Below are positions 26,379 to 35,666 of a stretch of 64,000 nt of DNA, one piece after another; positions within the stretch are counted from its first letter, which is position 1, and each line of letters begins with the position of its first letter. A model generated the notes under the pieces. That model had not been told where the DNA came from. It searched no databases and saw nothing but the letters and a program-made list of their open reading frames with translations. This stretch comes from Collibacillus ludicampi (GTDB taxonomy: Bacteria; Bacillota; Bacilli; Tumebacillales; BOQE01), in assembly GCF_023705585.1 (NCBI RefSeq), contig NZ_BOQE01000001.1, positions 2,760,710 through 2,824,709 of the forward strand, read 5' to 3'. The position numbers were made by a program, and so were the translations under genes.

Positions 26379-29075
26379 TCAATAATTTCCGGCGGTGATC
26401 GATACGGCTTGTGATGGAGGAGACTCACCGCTTGTGGTGATCGTTGTAAGTTTATAAAAATAAGTAACGCCCGGTAATGCAGATATATCACTGTAAGCTG
26501 AAGATTTGACGGTCGCAAGCGGTACGTACGTGACACCGTCTGTGCTGCGATAGACGGTATATCCCTTCGCATGAGGAAGCTCTACCCAATGTAACGACAC
26601 ACCGATCACACTTTGATTGACATGTATTCCTGAAGGGGAAACGGAAACGTTCTTTTTCCGTTTCACGTTATCTTTATCCGATGAGAAGGGAGAAAGTTCA
26701 TTGGGAAGATGGTTTTCATCGAACTGCAGTCGTTCCTTCGGAATTTCCATGTTCGCATCGAGCGGTTTGTAACGGGTTTCATTGTTTGGCAGGACGTAAG
26801 GTGCTCGTTTAATAAAGATTCCCTCTTTGCTAATTCCAAGTGGAATCTTACGATCCACTACATATTTTTTCCCCCCGATTTCCACATAATTGAGTTTCGT
26901 GAGTACATCGTCGAATTCTGTCGGTTCGGTGCCTCGTACAAACAGATCGCTCGTCACGGCTCCCAACTCTCGAACCCATGCGGTAGGTAGCTTACCGGAA
27001 AAACGGGAGATTTCCACACGCACGATCCCTTCCGGCGGGCCTGCAAAGTGCAAGTGATCTTCGGATATCCGCTTGACGACCCGATCCATGATCGCATTCC
27101 ATAAGATTTGCGGTCGCTTGCTTTCATTTTTCTTTAGTGGATAAGGGATATCATATCCGACCCAAATTCCCAACGTGATATCCGGCGTATAGCCAATAAA
27201 CCACGCATCTTTATCATCGTTGGTCGTCCCGGTTTTGCCGGCAATCGAACGTCCGGGAAAATGGCTGCCGACGAAACTGGCTGTCCCCTTATTGACAACA
27301 TCTTTCATCATATCCGTGAGTATATATGCGGTTTGCGGGGAGAAAACCCGTTGTTCCCGTCGTTTATGTTCATAGACCACATGGTTGTTGCGGTCGACGA
27401 TCTTGTCGATCAGAAAGGAGTCTCGCCATACCCCTTGATTGGGAAAAGTCGTATATGCGCTTGTTGCTTCCTCAACAGTGAGGCCCAAGGACATCCCTCC
27501 GATTCCGGAAGCGAGATGATAATCCTCTGGTTGGATTGTCGTAATGCCCATTCTTTTCACGTAGGTGAGCCCAACAGCTGGTGTTATTTTATCGAATACT
27601 TTCAGTGCAGGGATGTTATAGGATTGCCTGAATGCTTCACGTACAGTAACGAGTCCATGAAATTTTCTGTCCCAATTAAACGGAAAGTATTTGCCGCTTG
27701 AGACGGAAGGATCATTCCACACAGTAGGAACGTCGTCAATCACCGTTCCGGGAAAAAAAAGTCGCTTTTCGACAGCGGGGCCATAAACGGCGAGCGGTTT
27801 CATCAAAGATCCCGGCTGACGAGGGAGAAGCGTATGATTGTTTTGGTTGCTTTTGTAATCTCGTCCTGCGCCTACCGCTAGAATCCCGCCCGTCCGATTA
27901 TCGATCAATACAGCCCCCACTTGTTCCTTGGCACGTTCGGCGAAGATCTCTTTCCCTTCGTTCGTATGTACACGGTAAGAGATGTCTGCAGGAAACAACG
28001 CGGGATTTTCAATGATGTTTTGTATTGTTCGCTGCAATTCGCAGTCGATCGTCGTGTATACCCTATATCCTCCCCGAGAAAGCTCTTTAGCCACTTCATC
28101 AAATGATTGGTAGTGACCTGCATTTTGCAAAGCTTCGATTGCCCTTTGTTTGATTTCCGCTAAAAGATAGGGTTGATCCGTTGAATGGTGCACATGTTCT
28201 TTTATAATTGAGGCGCGGATATCAAAACGATTCGCTTCTTTCAGTTCGGCGTCAGAAATGAAACCGTCTGCTTTCATTTGATTTAATATATAACGTTGAC
28301 GTGTCATTGTATTTTCGAGATGTGTTGTTACATTGTATAAACTGGGGTTATTCGGAAGCGCGGCAAGAAAAGCGGCTTGTGCCAGATTGAGGTCTTTCGG
28401 CTGTTTCCCAAAAACAGCTTGAGAAGCGGCACGAATGCCATATAGATTTGTACTTCCTGATTTACCGAAGTAAATCCAATTTAGGTAGTTTTTCAAGATT
28501 TCATCTTTGGTCATCTTCTTCTCAAGACGAAGCGCTAAAATAATTTCCTGGATTTTTCGATCGATCGTCCGGTTTTGATTTGGAAAATAAACGTTTTTAA
28601 TCACTTGTTGTGTGATGGTGCTGGCTCCGGAGATGATTTTTAAACCAAAGATATTTTGGATGCCCGCACGAATCATGGAAAACGGGTTGATTCCCGAGTG
28701 TGTGAAAAAGTTTTTGTCTTCCGCTGCAATAAACGCTTTCGGAATATACGGAGACAGTTCCGAAAGACTCTTGATCGGTTCGCGAAAACCATCCTCCTGA
28801 ATTTGTCCGATCCTTTTGTTGTTACGGTCATAAATGTTGGTGGTCGCGGCTACATTGATGATGGATTGTATATCCAAAGGAGGCGTCTCGTTTACCTGTT
28901 TGACCGTATACCCAAAAGCGGTGGCACATCCGATCACGATCAAAAATAACACAGGGATCCCTATCCATTTGATGAATCTTGTACAGGATTTTGCAGAAGC
29001 TCTTTTTTTTGATACACTTCTTGATAAAAGGGACGATGACTCATGGTGGGAAGCCTTTTTTGTACGTTTTGTCAT
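26379..29075 (-). CDS. Class A penicillin-binding protein (glycosyltransferase-transpeptidase) with C-terminal FN3 domain
   Basis: An 898-residue bifunctional cell-wall enzyme. A basic N-terminus (1-36) is followed by one membrane anchor (about 36-56, WIGIPVLFLIVIGCATAFGY). The GT51 glycosyltransferase carries AAEDKNFFTHSGI and ASTITQQVIKN. The transpeptidase carries SLMK (Ser423, Lys426), SYN in RQSYNIPA, and KTGTTND. The last 90 residues form a fibronectin type III domain (VSLHWVELPHAKGYTVYRS). It polymerises and cross-links peptidoglycan outside the membrane. GGGGAGGG precedes the ATG. It diverges from tyrS, with promoter and T-box in between. The FN3 tail may bind wall polymers. Confidence 0.94.
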   Translation of the reverse strand: MTKRTKKASHHESSSLLSRSVSKKRASAKSCTRFIKWIGIPVLFLIVIGCATAFGYTVKQVNETPPLDIQSIINVAATTNIYDRNNKRIGQIQEDGFREPIKSLSELSPYIPKAFIAAEDKNFFTHSGINPFSMIRAGIQNIFGLKIISGASTITQQVIKNVYFPNQNRTIDRKIQEIILALRLEKKMTKDEILKNYLNWIYFGKSGSTNLYGIRAASQAVFGKQPKDLNLAQAAFLAALPNNPSLYNVTTHLENTMTRQRYILNQMKADGFISDAELKEANRFDIRASIIKEHVHHSTDQPYLLAEIKQRAIEALQNAGHYQSFDEVAKELSRGGYRVYTTIDCELQRTIQNIIENPALFPADISYRVHTNEGKEIFAERAKEQVGAVLIDNRTGGILAVGAGRDYKSNQNNHTLLPRQPGSLMKPLAVYGPAVEKRLFFPGTVIDDVPTVWNDPSVSSGKYFPFNWDRKFHGLVTVREAFRQSYNIPALKVFDKITPAVGLTYVKRMGITTIQPEDYHLASGIGGMSLGLTVEEATSAYTTFPNQGVWRDSFLIDKIVDRNNHVVYEHKRREQRVFSPQTAYILTDMMKDVVNKGTASFVGSHFPGRSIAGKTGTTNDDKDAWFIGYTPDITLGIWVGYDIPYPLKKNESKRPQILWNAIMDRVVKRISEDHLHFAGPPEGIVRVEISRFSGKLPTAWVRELGAVTSDLFVRGTEPTEFDDVLTKLNYVEIGGKKYVVDRKIPLGISKEGIFIKRAPYVLPNNETRYKPLDANMEIPKERLQFDENHLPNELSPFSSDKDNVKRKKNVSVSPSGIHVNQSVIGVSLHWVELPHAKGYTVYRSTDGVTYVPLATVKSSAYSDISALPGVTYFYKLTTITTSGESPPSQAVSITAGNY

Positions 29076-29128
29076 AAGATGCCCTCCCCTTAAAAGGTTT
29101 CCCGTTGTTGTTTCTCGGCGATTTGGCT

Positions 29129-29157
29129 TTGACTTTTGCTGCTAAATGTGATAATGT
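29129..29157 (+). promoter_or_regulatory. Sigma-A promoter of tyrS
   Basis: TTGACT (29129-29134), 17-bp spacer, TAATGT (29152-29157), just upstream of the T-box leader. Confidence 0.6.
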
Positions 29158-29204
29158 ACTTACGACTTAGGTTAAGTAAGGGAAGGAACTTTCATACGGG
29201 AAAC

Positions 29205-29459
29205 TGCGATGAAGGAACGAGTAAGACAGTCTCTTTGCCCAGAGAGCCGGTGGTTGCTGCAAACCGGACAAAGAGTCGTCTGAAGTACATTCCGGAGCTG
29301 CACAGATGAACAGGTTCATCTCAGTAGTCTGTTGCCGGGTCAACCGTTACCAAAAATTAAGGGGAAGACGTGTGGGCGTGTTACGGCCGCTGTCTTCAAC
29401 TAGGGTGGTACCGCGAGCGAACCTCGTCCCTAGCTTTTGCTAGTGGCGGGGTTTTTTTG
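29205..29459 (+). promoter_or_regulatory. Tyrosine T-box leader of tyrS
   Basis: Specifier TAC (29286-29288) in CTGAAGTACATTCC, the T-box sequence CTAGGGTGGTACCGCGAG near 29400, and a terminator formed by ACCTCGTCCCTAGC...GCTAGTGGCGGGGT with TTTTTT. Confidence 0.93.
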
Positions 29460-29500
29460 ATATGTCTCACATGGACGGTTTGTAAGGAGGAAATTTCATC

Positions 29501-30754
29501 ATGATAAACGAACGAGAAGAACAAACACTCGATCCCGCTCTTGAAGCGGAAGTAGAACGTCAACTCGCGATCATTCGAAGGGGTGTGGCGGAAATCGTTC
29601 CCGAGGACGAGCTTGCAAAAAAACTGCGTCGCAGTTTGAAAGAAGGAAAACCCCTCATTGTCAAGCTCGGTATTGATCCTACCGGGGCGGATTTAACATT
29701 GGGGCATACGGTGGTCTTACAGAAACTGCGCCATTTTCAACAACTGGGACATCGTGCCCAACTGTTGATCGGAGATTTTACAGGGCAAGTCGGTGATCCC
29801 ACCGGAAAGAGCGAGACGAGAAAGCAACTCACACATGAACAAGTCCGCGAAAACGCGAAGACGTATGCGGAACAAGCGTTTAAAATTCTCGATCCCGAAA
29901 AAACGGAAATTCTCTATAATTCCACATGGCTGGCTCCGCTTACCTTCAGCGATGTGATTCGTTTGGCTTCCAAAATTACGGTGGCACGTATGTTAGAGAG
30001 GGAAGATTTTCATAAGCGCTATACGAATAATCAGCCGATCTCTATGCATGAATTTTTCTACCCATTAATGCAGGGATATGACTCAGTTGCGATGCGTGCC
30101 GATATCGAGCTTGGCGGAACAGACCAGAAATTCAACCTTTTAATGGGGCGCATGTTACAGGAGGAAGACGGGCAGGAGCCGCAAGTTTGCATTATGATGC
30201 CTATCTTAGAAGGTACGGATGGCGTGCAGAAGATGTCAAAATCATTAGGAAACTATATCGGCATCAATGAAGATCCGGCCAATATGTACGGCAAAACGAT
30301 GTCCATTCCCGATGAATTGATGGTGAGATACTTTGAATTGGTCACCGACGTTTCGATCGATGACCTGAACAGGATCCGTGCGGGGTTGGCGGATGGCTCT
30401 TTGCATCCGCGGGATACCAAAATGCGGCTTGCGCGTGAAATCGTGAAAAAATACCATGGAGAACAAGCGGCACTTCAAGCGGAAGAACATTTCAAGACCG
30501 TTTTTCAACAGAGAGCGTTGCCTGAAGAGATGTCCGAAGCAGCTTTCCCGCCTGGACAAGTCTGGATTGTGAAATTGCTCGCAGATACGGGGCTCGTGCC
30601 TTCAAACGGTGAAGCGCGTCGTATGATACAAGGCGGTGCGGTGAAAATTAACGGTGAAAAAGTTAGCGATACCAATGCACAGATCCAATTGACAGACGGT
30701 ATGGTTTTGCAAGCGGGTAAACGAAAATTTGTCCGTATACGTGTGTCGGAGTAG
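29501..30754 (+). CDS. tyrS: Tyrosyl-tRNA synthetase
   Basis: A 417-residue class I synthetase of the TyrRS type often called TyrZ-like, judging from [18 protein letters not shown], which holds the HIGH-equivalent HTVV near residue 68. It carries [13 protein letters not shown], the KMSKS signature near residue 244 and a C-terminal S4 RNA-binding domain (about 352-415, [19 protein letters not shown]). Activates tyrosine and loads tRNA-Tyr. TAAGGAGG lies 11 bases upstream of the ATG, which is somewhat far. Expression depends on the Tyr T-box upstream. Confidence 0.96.
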   Translation: MINEREEQTLDPALEAEVERQLAIIRRGVAEIVPEDELAKKLRRSLKEGKPLIVKLGIDPTGADLTLGHTVVLQKLRHFQQLGHRAQLLIGDFTGQVGDPTGKSETRKQLTHEQVRENAKTYAEQAFKILDPEKTEILYNSTWLAPLTFSDVIRLASKITVARMLEREDFHKRYTNNQPISMHEFFYPLMQGYDSVAMRADIELGGTDQKFNLLMGRMLQEEDGQEPQVCIMMPILEGTDGVQKMSKSLGNYIGINEDPANMYGKTMSIPDELMVRYFELVTDVSIDDLNRIRAGLADGSLHPRDTKMRLAREIVKKYHGEQAALQAEEHFKTVFQQRALPEEMSEAAFPPGQVWIVKLLADTGLVPSNGEARRMIQGGAVKINGEKVSDTNAQIQLTDGMVLQAGKRKFVRIRVSE

Positions 30755-30905
30755 TCCTGTAATACACAAGCGGATCGATAAGAGAAGAGGATGTGCCTTT
30801 TAGTGGGCATATGTCCACGTACACTGATTTTCAAAAGATTGATGCTGATGTACTGCCCCCTTGACGAACCACATACAATGTTCGGTGAGGAAAGGGGGTC
30901 GGTAT

Positions 30906-31679
30906 ATGCGAATGCGATTCCGGTTTCGCAGAAGACGTATGCGGATACGTCCGGCACGAAAACCTGTAAACCGATGGCGCATGATTCTTTCAGTTACCCT
31001 GATCACTGTTTTTTTTCTCGCTTGGCAAACTTTTTATTTTGTTGAAAACAATCTTCGCCCTACGTTCTTGAACCTGGCGGAAAGTACGTCTCAACGCATT
31101 GCGACGGAAGCGATCAATGATGCGATCATCGGAAAGATTTCAAAAGTGGCCGATTACGATAAGCTCATTGATCTCACACAGGATCGTGACGGACATGTGG
31201 TAGCCGCACGGCTCAATTTCGCCGAAACGGCCAAAATTCAAGGAGAAGCGACAAGTATTGTTCAGGGCGTATTGCGTGATTTGCAGGAAAACAAGATTGA
31301 GATCCCGCTCGGACAGGCGTTTCATTCAACCGTTTTTTCCACTGTCGGACCGAAGATCACACTTACGATGATTCCGTACGGGTCAGCACGTTCCTGGGTG
31401 GAGACTGAGTTTAAACAGGCAGGAATCAATCAGACATTAAGTATAATTTATCTGAATATCGAAACACAAGTGGGTGCGATCGTTCCGTTAGCCTCGAAGC
31501 AGGTTCAGGTTCAGACGAAGATCCCGATCGCATATACAGTTCTGGTTGGTGATGTGCCGCAATATTTTTATGATGCGACCGGAAGCCCCTATATTCCCAA
31601 AGGTTTTCCTTCTTATCAAGGAACACCGCCGGAATTGTCACATATTCCCGGAATTTCCTCGCCGTCAATTGAGAGATGA
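30906..31679 (+). CDS. yunB: Sporulation protein YunB
   Basis: A 257-residue protein with a strongly basic N-terminus (MRMRFRFRRRRMRIRPARK), one membrane helix (about 27-47, MILSVTLITVFFLAWQTFYF) and a large extracytoplasmic domain. The order NLAESTSQRIATEAINDAI, then GPKITLTMIPYGSA, then PLASKQVQVQTKIPIAY, matches the YunB family, made in the mother cell during sporulation in Bacillus. AAAGGGGG lies 7 bases before the ATG at 30906. A CATACAAT stretch at about 30868 resembles a SigE -10 box, but I could not place a matching -35. Confidence 0.83.
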   Translation: MRMRFRFRRRRMRIRPARKPVNRWRMILSVTLITVFFLAWQTFYFVENNLRPTFLNLAESTSQRIATEAINDAIIGKISKVADYDKLIDLTQDRDGHVVAARLNFAETAKIQGEATSIVQGVLRDLQENKIEIPLGQAFHSTVFSTVGPKITLTMIPYGSARSWVETEFKQAGINQTLSIIYLNIETQVGAIVPLASKQVQVQTKIPIAYTVLVGDVPQYFYDATGSPYIPKGFPSYQGTPPELSHIPGISSPSIER

Positions 31680-31726
31680 TCTTGACGAATCTGTATCCTG
31701 GAAACACATCGCAGGAAACCTTTGTT

Positions 31727-31755
31727 ATGACAAGACGTCAGACCTGTAGTATAAT
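31727..31755 (+). promoter_or_regulatory. Sigma-A promoter of serS
   Basis: ATGACA (31727-31732), 17-bp spacer, TATAAT (31750-31755), only 46 bp before the serS ATG. The leader is too short for a T-box. Confidence 0.75.
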
Positions 31756-31800
31756 CACAGAAGACTGTCGATTTTGTGCGATTTGTGGAGGAACGAAGAG

Positions 31801-33087
31801 ATGTTAGATATCCATTTTATACGCAACCATCCGGACAAAGTACAGAAAGCTGCGGAAGACAAGGGGATCGATATTTCGATCGAAGAACTTCTCGATCTCG
31901 ATCGCAAACGCAGGCAATATATCGTCGAAATCGAGGAATTGCGTGCAGAACGTAATAAGAAGTCGAAGTTGACGCCGACGTTGCAGGGAGAAGAGCGTGA
32001 GGCGAATATTCAATCCGTCAAACAGTTAAACGAGCGTCTCAAATCATTGGAGAGCGAACTTGAACGGGTAAAACAACAATTTGATGAAATGATGCTTGTC
32101 GTTCCGGCCGTACCTTTTGATGATGTACCGGTAGGAAAGGACGACTCGGAAAATGTGGAATTATATACTTGGGGGACACTTCCCGTTTTTGATTTTACAC
32201 CACGCGATCATGTGACTTTAGGCGAAATGCATGATATGTTCGACATTCCACGCGGCGTGAAAATCGCGGGGAGCCGCATGTTTTTCCTCAAAAACGACGC
32301 AGTTTTGCTTCAGCGCGCGATTCAACAGATGGCGCTCGATTTTATCATGGACAAGGGTTACGAAGTGTTCAGCGTGCCTGTCTTGGTACGGGAAGACGCC
32401 ATGAGGGGAACCGGTTATTTGCCTCTCGGACGGGAACAAGCGTACGTATTAGAAAGAGATGAACTGTTCCTCGTCGGAACGTCTGAAGTGGCATTGGTTT
32501 CTTACCATGCGGATGAAATTCTCGATGGAAGCGAATTACCGAAGCGTATGGCTGGCATTTCCGATTGTTTCCGTCGTGAAGTCGGTGCCGCAGGGAAAGA
32601 TACGCGCGGATTGTATCGTGTTCACCAATTCCAAAAGATTGAGCAAGTGGCTCTTGTGAAAAACGATATTGAAGAGTCAAACCGCTTCCATAAGGAATTG
32701 TTGGAAAATGCAGAGACGATATTACGAATGTTGGAACTTCCCTATCGTGTTGTAGAAGTCTGCACAGGAGATATGGGACAGGGACAGGTGAAAAAGCATG
32801 ACATTGAAACTTGGATGCCAAGTCGCGAGTCATACAGTGAAACTCATTCCTGTTCCAGTTTTTTGGATTTTCAGGCGAGACGTTCCAATATCCGTTATCG
32901 CGATGAGAACGGCAATATTCAATATGTGTATACATTGAACAACACACTCGTGGCAACGCCCCGTTTGCTCATTCCGTTGCTTGAAGTCCATCAACAGGAG
33001 GACGGCAGTATCCGCATTCCGGAAGCGTTGCGTAAATATATGGGGGGGCGTGAGAAACTCATCCCCAAATATCCGGAACAAAAATAA
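31801..33087 (+). CDS. serS: Seryl-tRNA synthetase
   Basis: A 428-residue class II synthetase. The N-terminal long coiled-coil arm (about 28-105) grips the variable arm of tRNA-Ser. The core contains LVGTSEVALVSYH, the motif 2 segment FRREVGAAGKDTRGLYRVHQFQK and the motif 3 region NNTLVATPRLLIPLLE. TGGAGGAACGAAGAG precedes the ATG at 31801. An upstream in-frame ATG at 31774 lies before this site. Unlike thrS, pheS and tyrS in this window, it has no T-box leader. Confidence 0.97.
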   Translation: MLDIHFIRNHPDKVQKAAEDKGIDISIEELLDLDRKRRQYIVEIEELRAERNKKSKLTPTLQGEEREANIQSVKQLNERLKSLESELERVKQQFDEMMLVVPAVPFDDVPVGKDDSENVELYTWGTLPVFDFTPRDHVTLGEMHDMFDIPRGVKIAGSRMFFLKNDAVLLQRAIQQMALDFIMDKGYEVFSVPVLVREDAMRGTGYLPLGREQAYVLERDELFLVGTSEVALVSYHADEILDGSELPKRMAGISDCFRREVGAAGKDTRGLYRVHQFQKIEQVALVKNDIEESNRFHKELLENAETILRMLELPYRVVEVCTGDMGQGQVKKHDIETWMPSRESYSETHSCSSFLDFQARRSNIRYRDENGNIQYVYTLNNTLVATPRLLIPLLEVHQQEDGSIRIPEALRKYMGGREKLIPKYPEQK

Positions 33088-33104
33088 GTCTCTAAAAAAG
33101 GGAT

Positions 33105-33131
33105 GGACCCGTTATCAGCGGGTCCTTATTT
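33105..33131 (+). terminator. Terminator of serS
   Basis: GGACCCG, loop TTATCAG, CGGGTCC, followed by TTATTTC. Confidence 0.75.
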
Positions 33132-33325
33132 CATGCGTAGCTTCGTTCCGCATGGGTGGACTCCCGCAGATGAACAGTCTCTCGGGCGAACCGCTTTTGA
33201 AGGAATTCTCGCCCAACCACGGATAGATTTACACGCTTCCCCCAAAACCGAAGCGAGTCGTAAGGGAGCAACGATCGGGTCATACTAATGCAAGTGAACA
33301 ACAAGCGACAAAGGAGAGATGTCGG

Positions 33326-33976
33326 ATGCTTGTGACGCTTAAACCGGAATTACGGACAGCTGGCGGGGAGACAGTCAGCATTTTCCTGGACGGTCAATGG
33401 GCCGGCGATATATATCTGATTTATCGGGAGAACGACATGTTAAGCGGTACCGTACAAATCGACACGGGTAAAGTGCCGGAACATCAGCTTGATCGCGTAT
33501 TGGACGAAGTACGCACATACATCCAGCATCTCACATCAGCTTTACGGATCGAAAACGGCTCGGTCGTCCTCATGTACGGTGATATTGAGCGGGTACTTGA
33601 AATGGAGCCGCAAGATATCTTTGATGGTACGGCGGAAGATGCGCCCGATTTGACATATGATCCGGATTATCGGTATGAAACGGAGGACACCGATTATTAC
33701 CTCACCGTCCTTTCTGATGAAGGGGAACATGTCAAATACCATTTGCATAATGAACATGATAACGTGATCGGTGTAGTGGCTGTCGACGAAATCGAGGACA
33801 CCGTTTCCGGACGTGTCGATTTTTGGGTCAAACCGGACAAGGAAGAGACGAACGAAGTCGTTCAACTCCTAGCGCGTGAATTTGCAAATGACACAGTCGA
33901 AAATGTGTCATTTACGATGAACTATGAGGACAAGCATGTAGGCGACATGCATTTGGAGCGGCATGATATGATTTAA
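33326..33976 (+). CDS. Acidic protein of unknown function with apparent internal duplication
   Basis: A 216-residue, strongly acidic protein without signal peptide, membrane segment or known catalytic motif. I do not recognise it. The two halves resemble each other: ENDMLSGTVQIDTGKVPEHQ near residue 35 followed by a helix and a strand ending MYGDIERV, and IEDTVSGRVDFWVKPDKEET near residue 158 followed by a helix and a strand ending YEDKHVG. The halves are joined by an acidic linker (about 96-123). CAAAGGAGAGATGTCGG before the ATG is a clear ribosome binding site, so the gene is real. No terminator separates it from the promoter at 33990. Confidence 0.72.
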   Translation: MLVTLKPELRTAGGETVSIFLDGQWAGDIYLIYRENDMLSGTVQIDTGKVPEHQLDRVLDEVRTYIQHLTSALRIENGSVVLMYGDIERVLEMEPQDIFDGTAEDAPDLTYDPDYRYETEDTDYYLTVLSDEGEHVKYHLHNEHDNVIGVVAVDEIEDTVSGRVDFWVKPDKEETNEVVQLLAREFANDTVENVSFTMNYEDKHVGDMHLERHDMI

Positions 33977-33989
33977 ATTCTGCCATTCA

Positions 33990-34018
33990 TTGACGAATTT
34001 TCTTGTCTTGTCTATAAT
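33990..34018 (+). promoter_or_regulatory. Sigma-A promoter of an orphan small transcription unit
   Basis: TTGACG (33990-33995), 17-bp spacer, TATAAT (34013-34018). It drives about 180 bases that end in a strong terminator before hom's own promoter. Confidence 0.75.
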
Positions 34019-34024
34019 GAGTCC

Positions 34025-34206
34025 AAGCTATACTTACTACATGTGCGCAAACATATAAAGAATCGCTCAAATATTTCGGTGACCGGGCGACCCTTTGTAT
34101 GATGATGCGCATAGACAAAAGCCTTCTCTACTATACAGGGATGATGATCCTTCTAACCGTTCCCTGGAGGATCGCCATCTCTGTCGGAGAAGGTTTTTTG
34201 TTTTTT
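34025..34206 (+). ncRNA. Candidate small RNA or leader ending in a long hairpin terminator
   Basis: From the promoter at 33990 the transcript would be about 180 nt. Its 3' part folds into one long hairpin: CCTTCTC (34122-34128) with GAGAAGG (34187-34193), and inside it CAGGGATGATGATCC with GGATCGCCATCTCTG (14 of 15 positions pair, counting G-U). TTTTTTG and TTTTTTG follow. The same stretch holds a 36-codon frame (ATG 34105 or one of two adjacent ATGs, to TGA at 34210) for a hydrophobic peptide with MMILLTVPW, but it has no ribosome binding site. It could be a free small RNA, an attenuator for hom or a tiny protein gene. No known riboswitch consensus was recognised. Confidence 0.5.
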
Positions 34207-34220
34207 GTTTGAAAAATCTA

Positions 34221-34249
34221 TTGCCAAATAAGAAGATGCGTTTTATAAT
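34221..34249 (+). promoter_or_regulatory. Sigma-A promoter of hom-pheA
   Basis: TTGCCA (34221-34226), 17-bp spacer, TATAAT (34244-34249), lying after the terminator T-run and 55 bp before the hom ATG. Confidence 0.75.
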
Positions 34250-34303
34250 GTCTCCTAATAAAAGACATAAGTCTCATGAATGGAGACAAAGGAGTGGAGA
34301 GAT

Positions 34304-35593
34304 ATGAAACAAGTTTTTAATATCGGTTTATTGGGACTTGGAACGGTAGGTTCCGGAGTATATAAGATTTTAACCACGAACGCGGAAGATTTGGCACAAC
34401 GGGCGGGAGCGGCGTTGCGTGTGGCGGCAGTCGCCGTGCGTGATAAAGAAAAAAAACGTTTGGTTGATGTGCCTGAAGAATTGCTGACCACCGACGCGTT
34501 TAAGGTGGCAACAGATCCTGGTATCGATATCCTCGTTGAAGTCATGGGAGGAATCGAAGGAACAAAAGACCTCCTTTTGACTGCATTGAAAAGTGGGAAA
34601 AGTGTGGTAACAGCTAACAAAGATTTGATTGCGGAACATGGGGAAGAACTGTTCGCGGTTGCCAAAGAGAATGGTTGTGATCTATTATTTGAAGCAAGTG
34701 TAGGTGGAGGGATTCCGATTATCCGGCCACTCAAACAGTGTCTGGCGGGGAACCGGATCACACAAGTCATGGGGATCATCAACGGCACGACGAACTTCAT
34801 GCTCACGCGAATGACCCAAACGGGTGCAACTTTCGAAGAAGCATTGAAAGAAGCGCAGGAGCTTGGCTATGCTGAGGCCGATCCCACATCCGATGTGAAA
34901 GGGTATGATGCCGCGCGTAAGATGGCGATTCTTGCAAGTCTTGCATTCAACTCTCGCGTCACATTTTCCGATGTGGATGTTGAGGGAATCGATCACATAA
35001 GCGACCGCGATATCGCATATGCTCGAGATCTGGGATATACGATCAAGCTATTAGGTGTGGCGGAAGAAGAAACAGACGGGGAAATCGGCGTATGTGTTTA
35101 TCCTGCACTCGTCCCCAACGAACACCCTCTCGCATCTGTGAATGGCGCGTACAATGCGATTTTCGTGCGGGGAGATGCGATCGGAGAAGCCATGTTCCTC
35201 GGCCTCGGAGCCGGTCAGATGCCGACAGCATCAGCTGTAACCGGAGATATTGTGGAAGCAGTACGGAACTTATTGTCCGGGGCAAATGGATCATTGATTT
35301 CCACATGTTATCATAACAAGAAGATCAAGGACACCTTGGAGGCCAAACGACAATTCTATTTGCGTCTGGAGGTCAGCGATTTGCCCGGGGTACTGAGCGT
35401 AATCACCGGCATATTGGGGCGTCACGGCGTGAGTATTCAGTCCCTGCTGCAAAAGCGTGCAGACAGTTCTGAGGCGGAAATCGTCATCATTACACACGAG
35501 GGAAGAGAGCATTCCGTATATGACTCGCTTGCCGAATTGCGGGAACTAAAAGAAGTGAAGGCGGTACAACAGGTCTTGCGTGTCATCGAATGA
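34304..35593 (+). CDS. hom: Homoserine dehydrogenase
   Basis: A 429-residue enzyme that reduces aspartate semialdehyde to homoserine, the branch point to threonine and methionine. NAD(P)-binding Rossmann start IGLLGLGTVGSGVY (residues 6-19), catalytic domain with VVTANKDLIAEHG and MGIINGTTNFMLTRM (about 160), DVKGYDAARKMAILASLAF, and a C-terminal ACT domain (about 350-429, LEVSDLPGVLSVITGILG) that usually senses threonine. AAAGGAGTGG precedes ATG 34304; the longer frame from 34280 lacks such a site. thrC and thrB, the usual partners, are not adjacent; pheA follows after 73 bp. Confidence 0.95.
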   Translation: MKQVFNIGLLGLGTVGSGVYKILTTNAEDLAQRAGAALRVAAVAVRDKEKKRLVDVPEELLTTDAFKVATDPGIDILVEVMGGIEGTKDLLLTALKSGKSVVTANKDLIAEHGEELFAVAKENGCDLLFEASVGGGIPIIRPLKQCLAGNRITQVMGIINGTTNFMLTRMTQTGATFEEALKEAQELGYAEADPTSDVKGYDAARKMAILASLAFNSRVTFSDVDVEGIDHISDRDIAYARDLGYTIKLLGVAEEETDGEIGVCVYPALVPNEHPLASVNGAYNAIFVRGDAIGEAMFLGLGAGQMPTASAVTGDIVEAVRNLLSGANGSLISTCYHNKKIKDTLEAKRQFYLRLEVSDLPGVLSVITGILGRHGVSIQSLLQKRADSSEAEIVIITHEGREHSVYDSLAELRELKEVKAVQQVLRVIE

Positions 35594-35666
35594 AAAATTC
35601 CGCCCTGTTTTCCGGAGTTTATGAACAGCCTCCGGAAACGCAGGAAAAGGGAGTGGTGTCTTAGAC

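Noticed and set aside
33133-33288. Short frame between serS and the gene at 33326
   Set aside because: It starts directly after the serS terminator with no ribosome binding site, and I recognise no product; it may be a relic, but I cannot support it.
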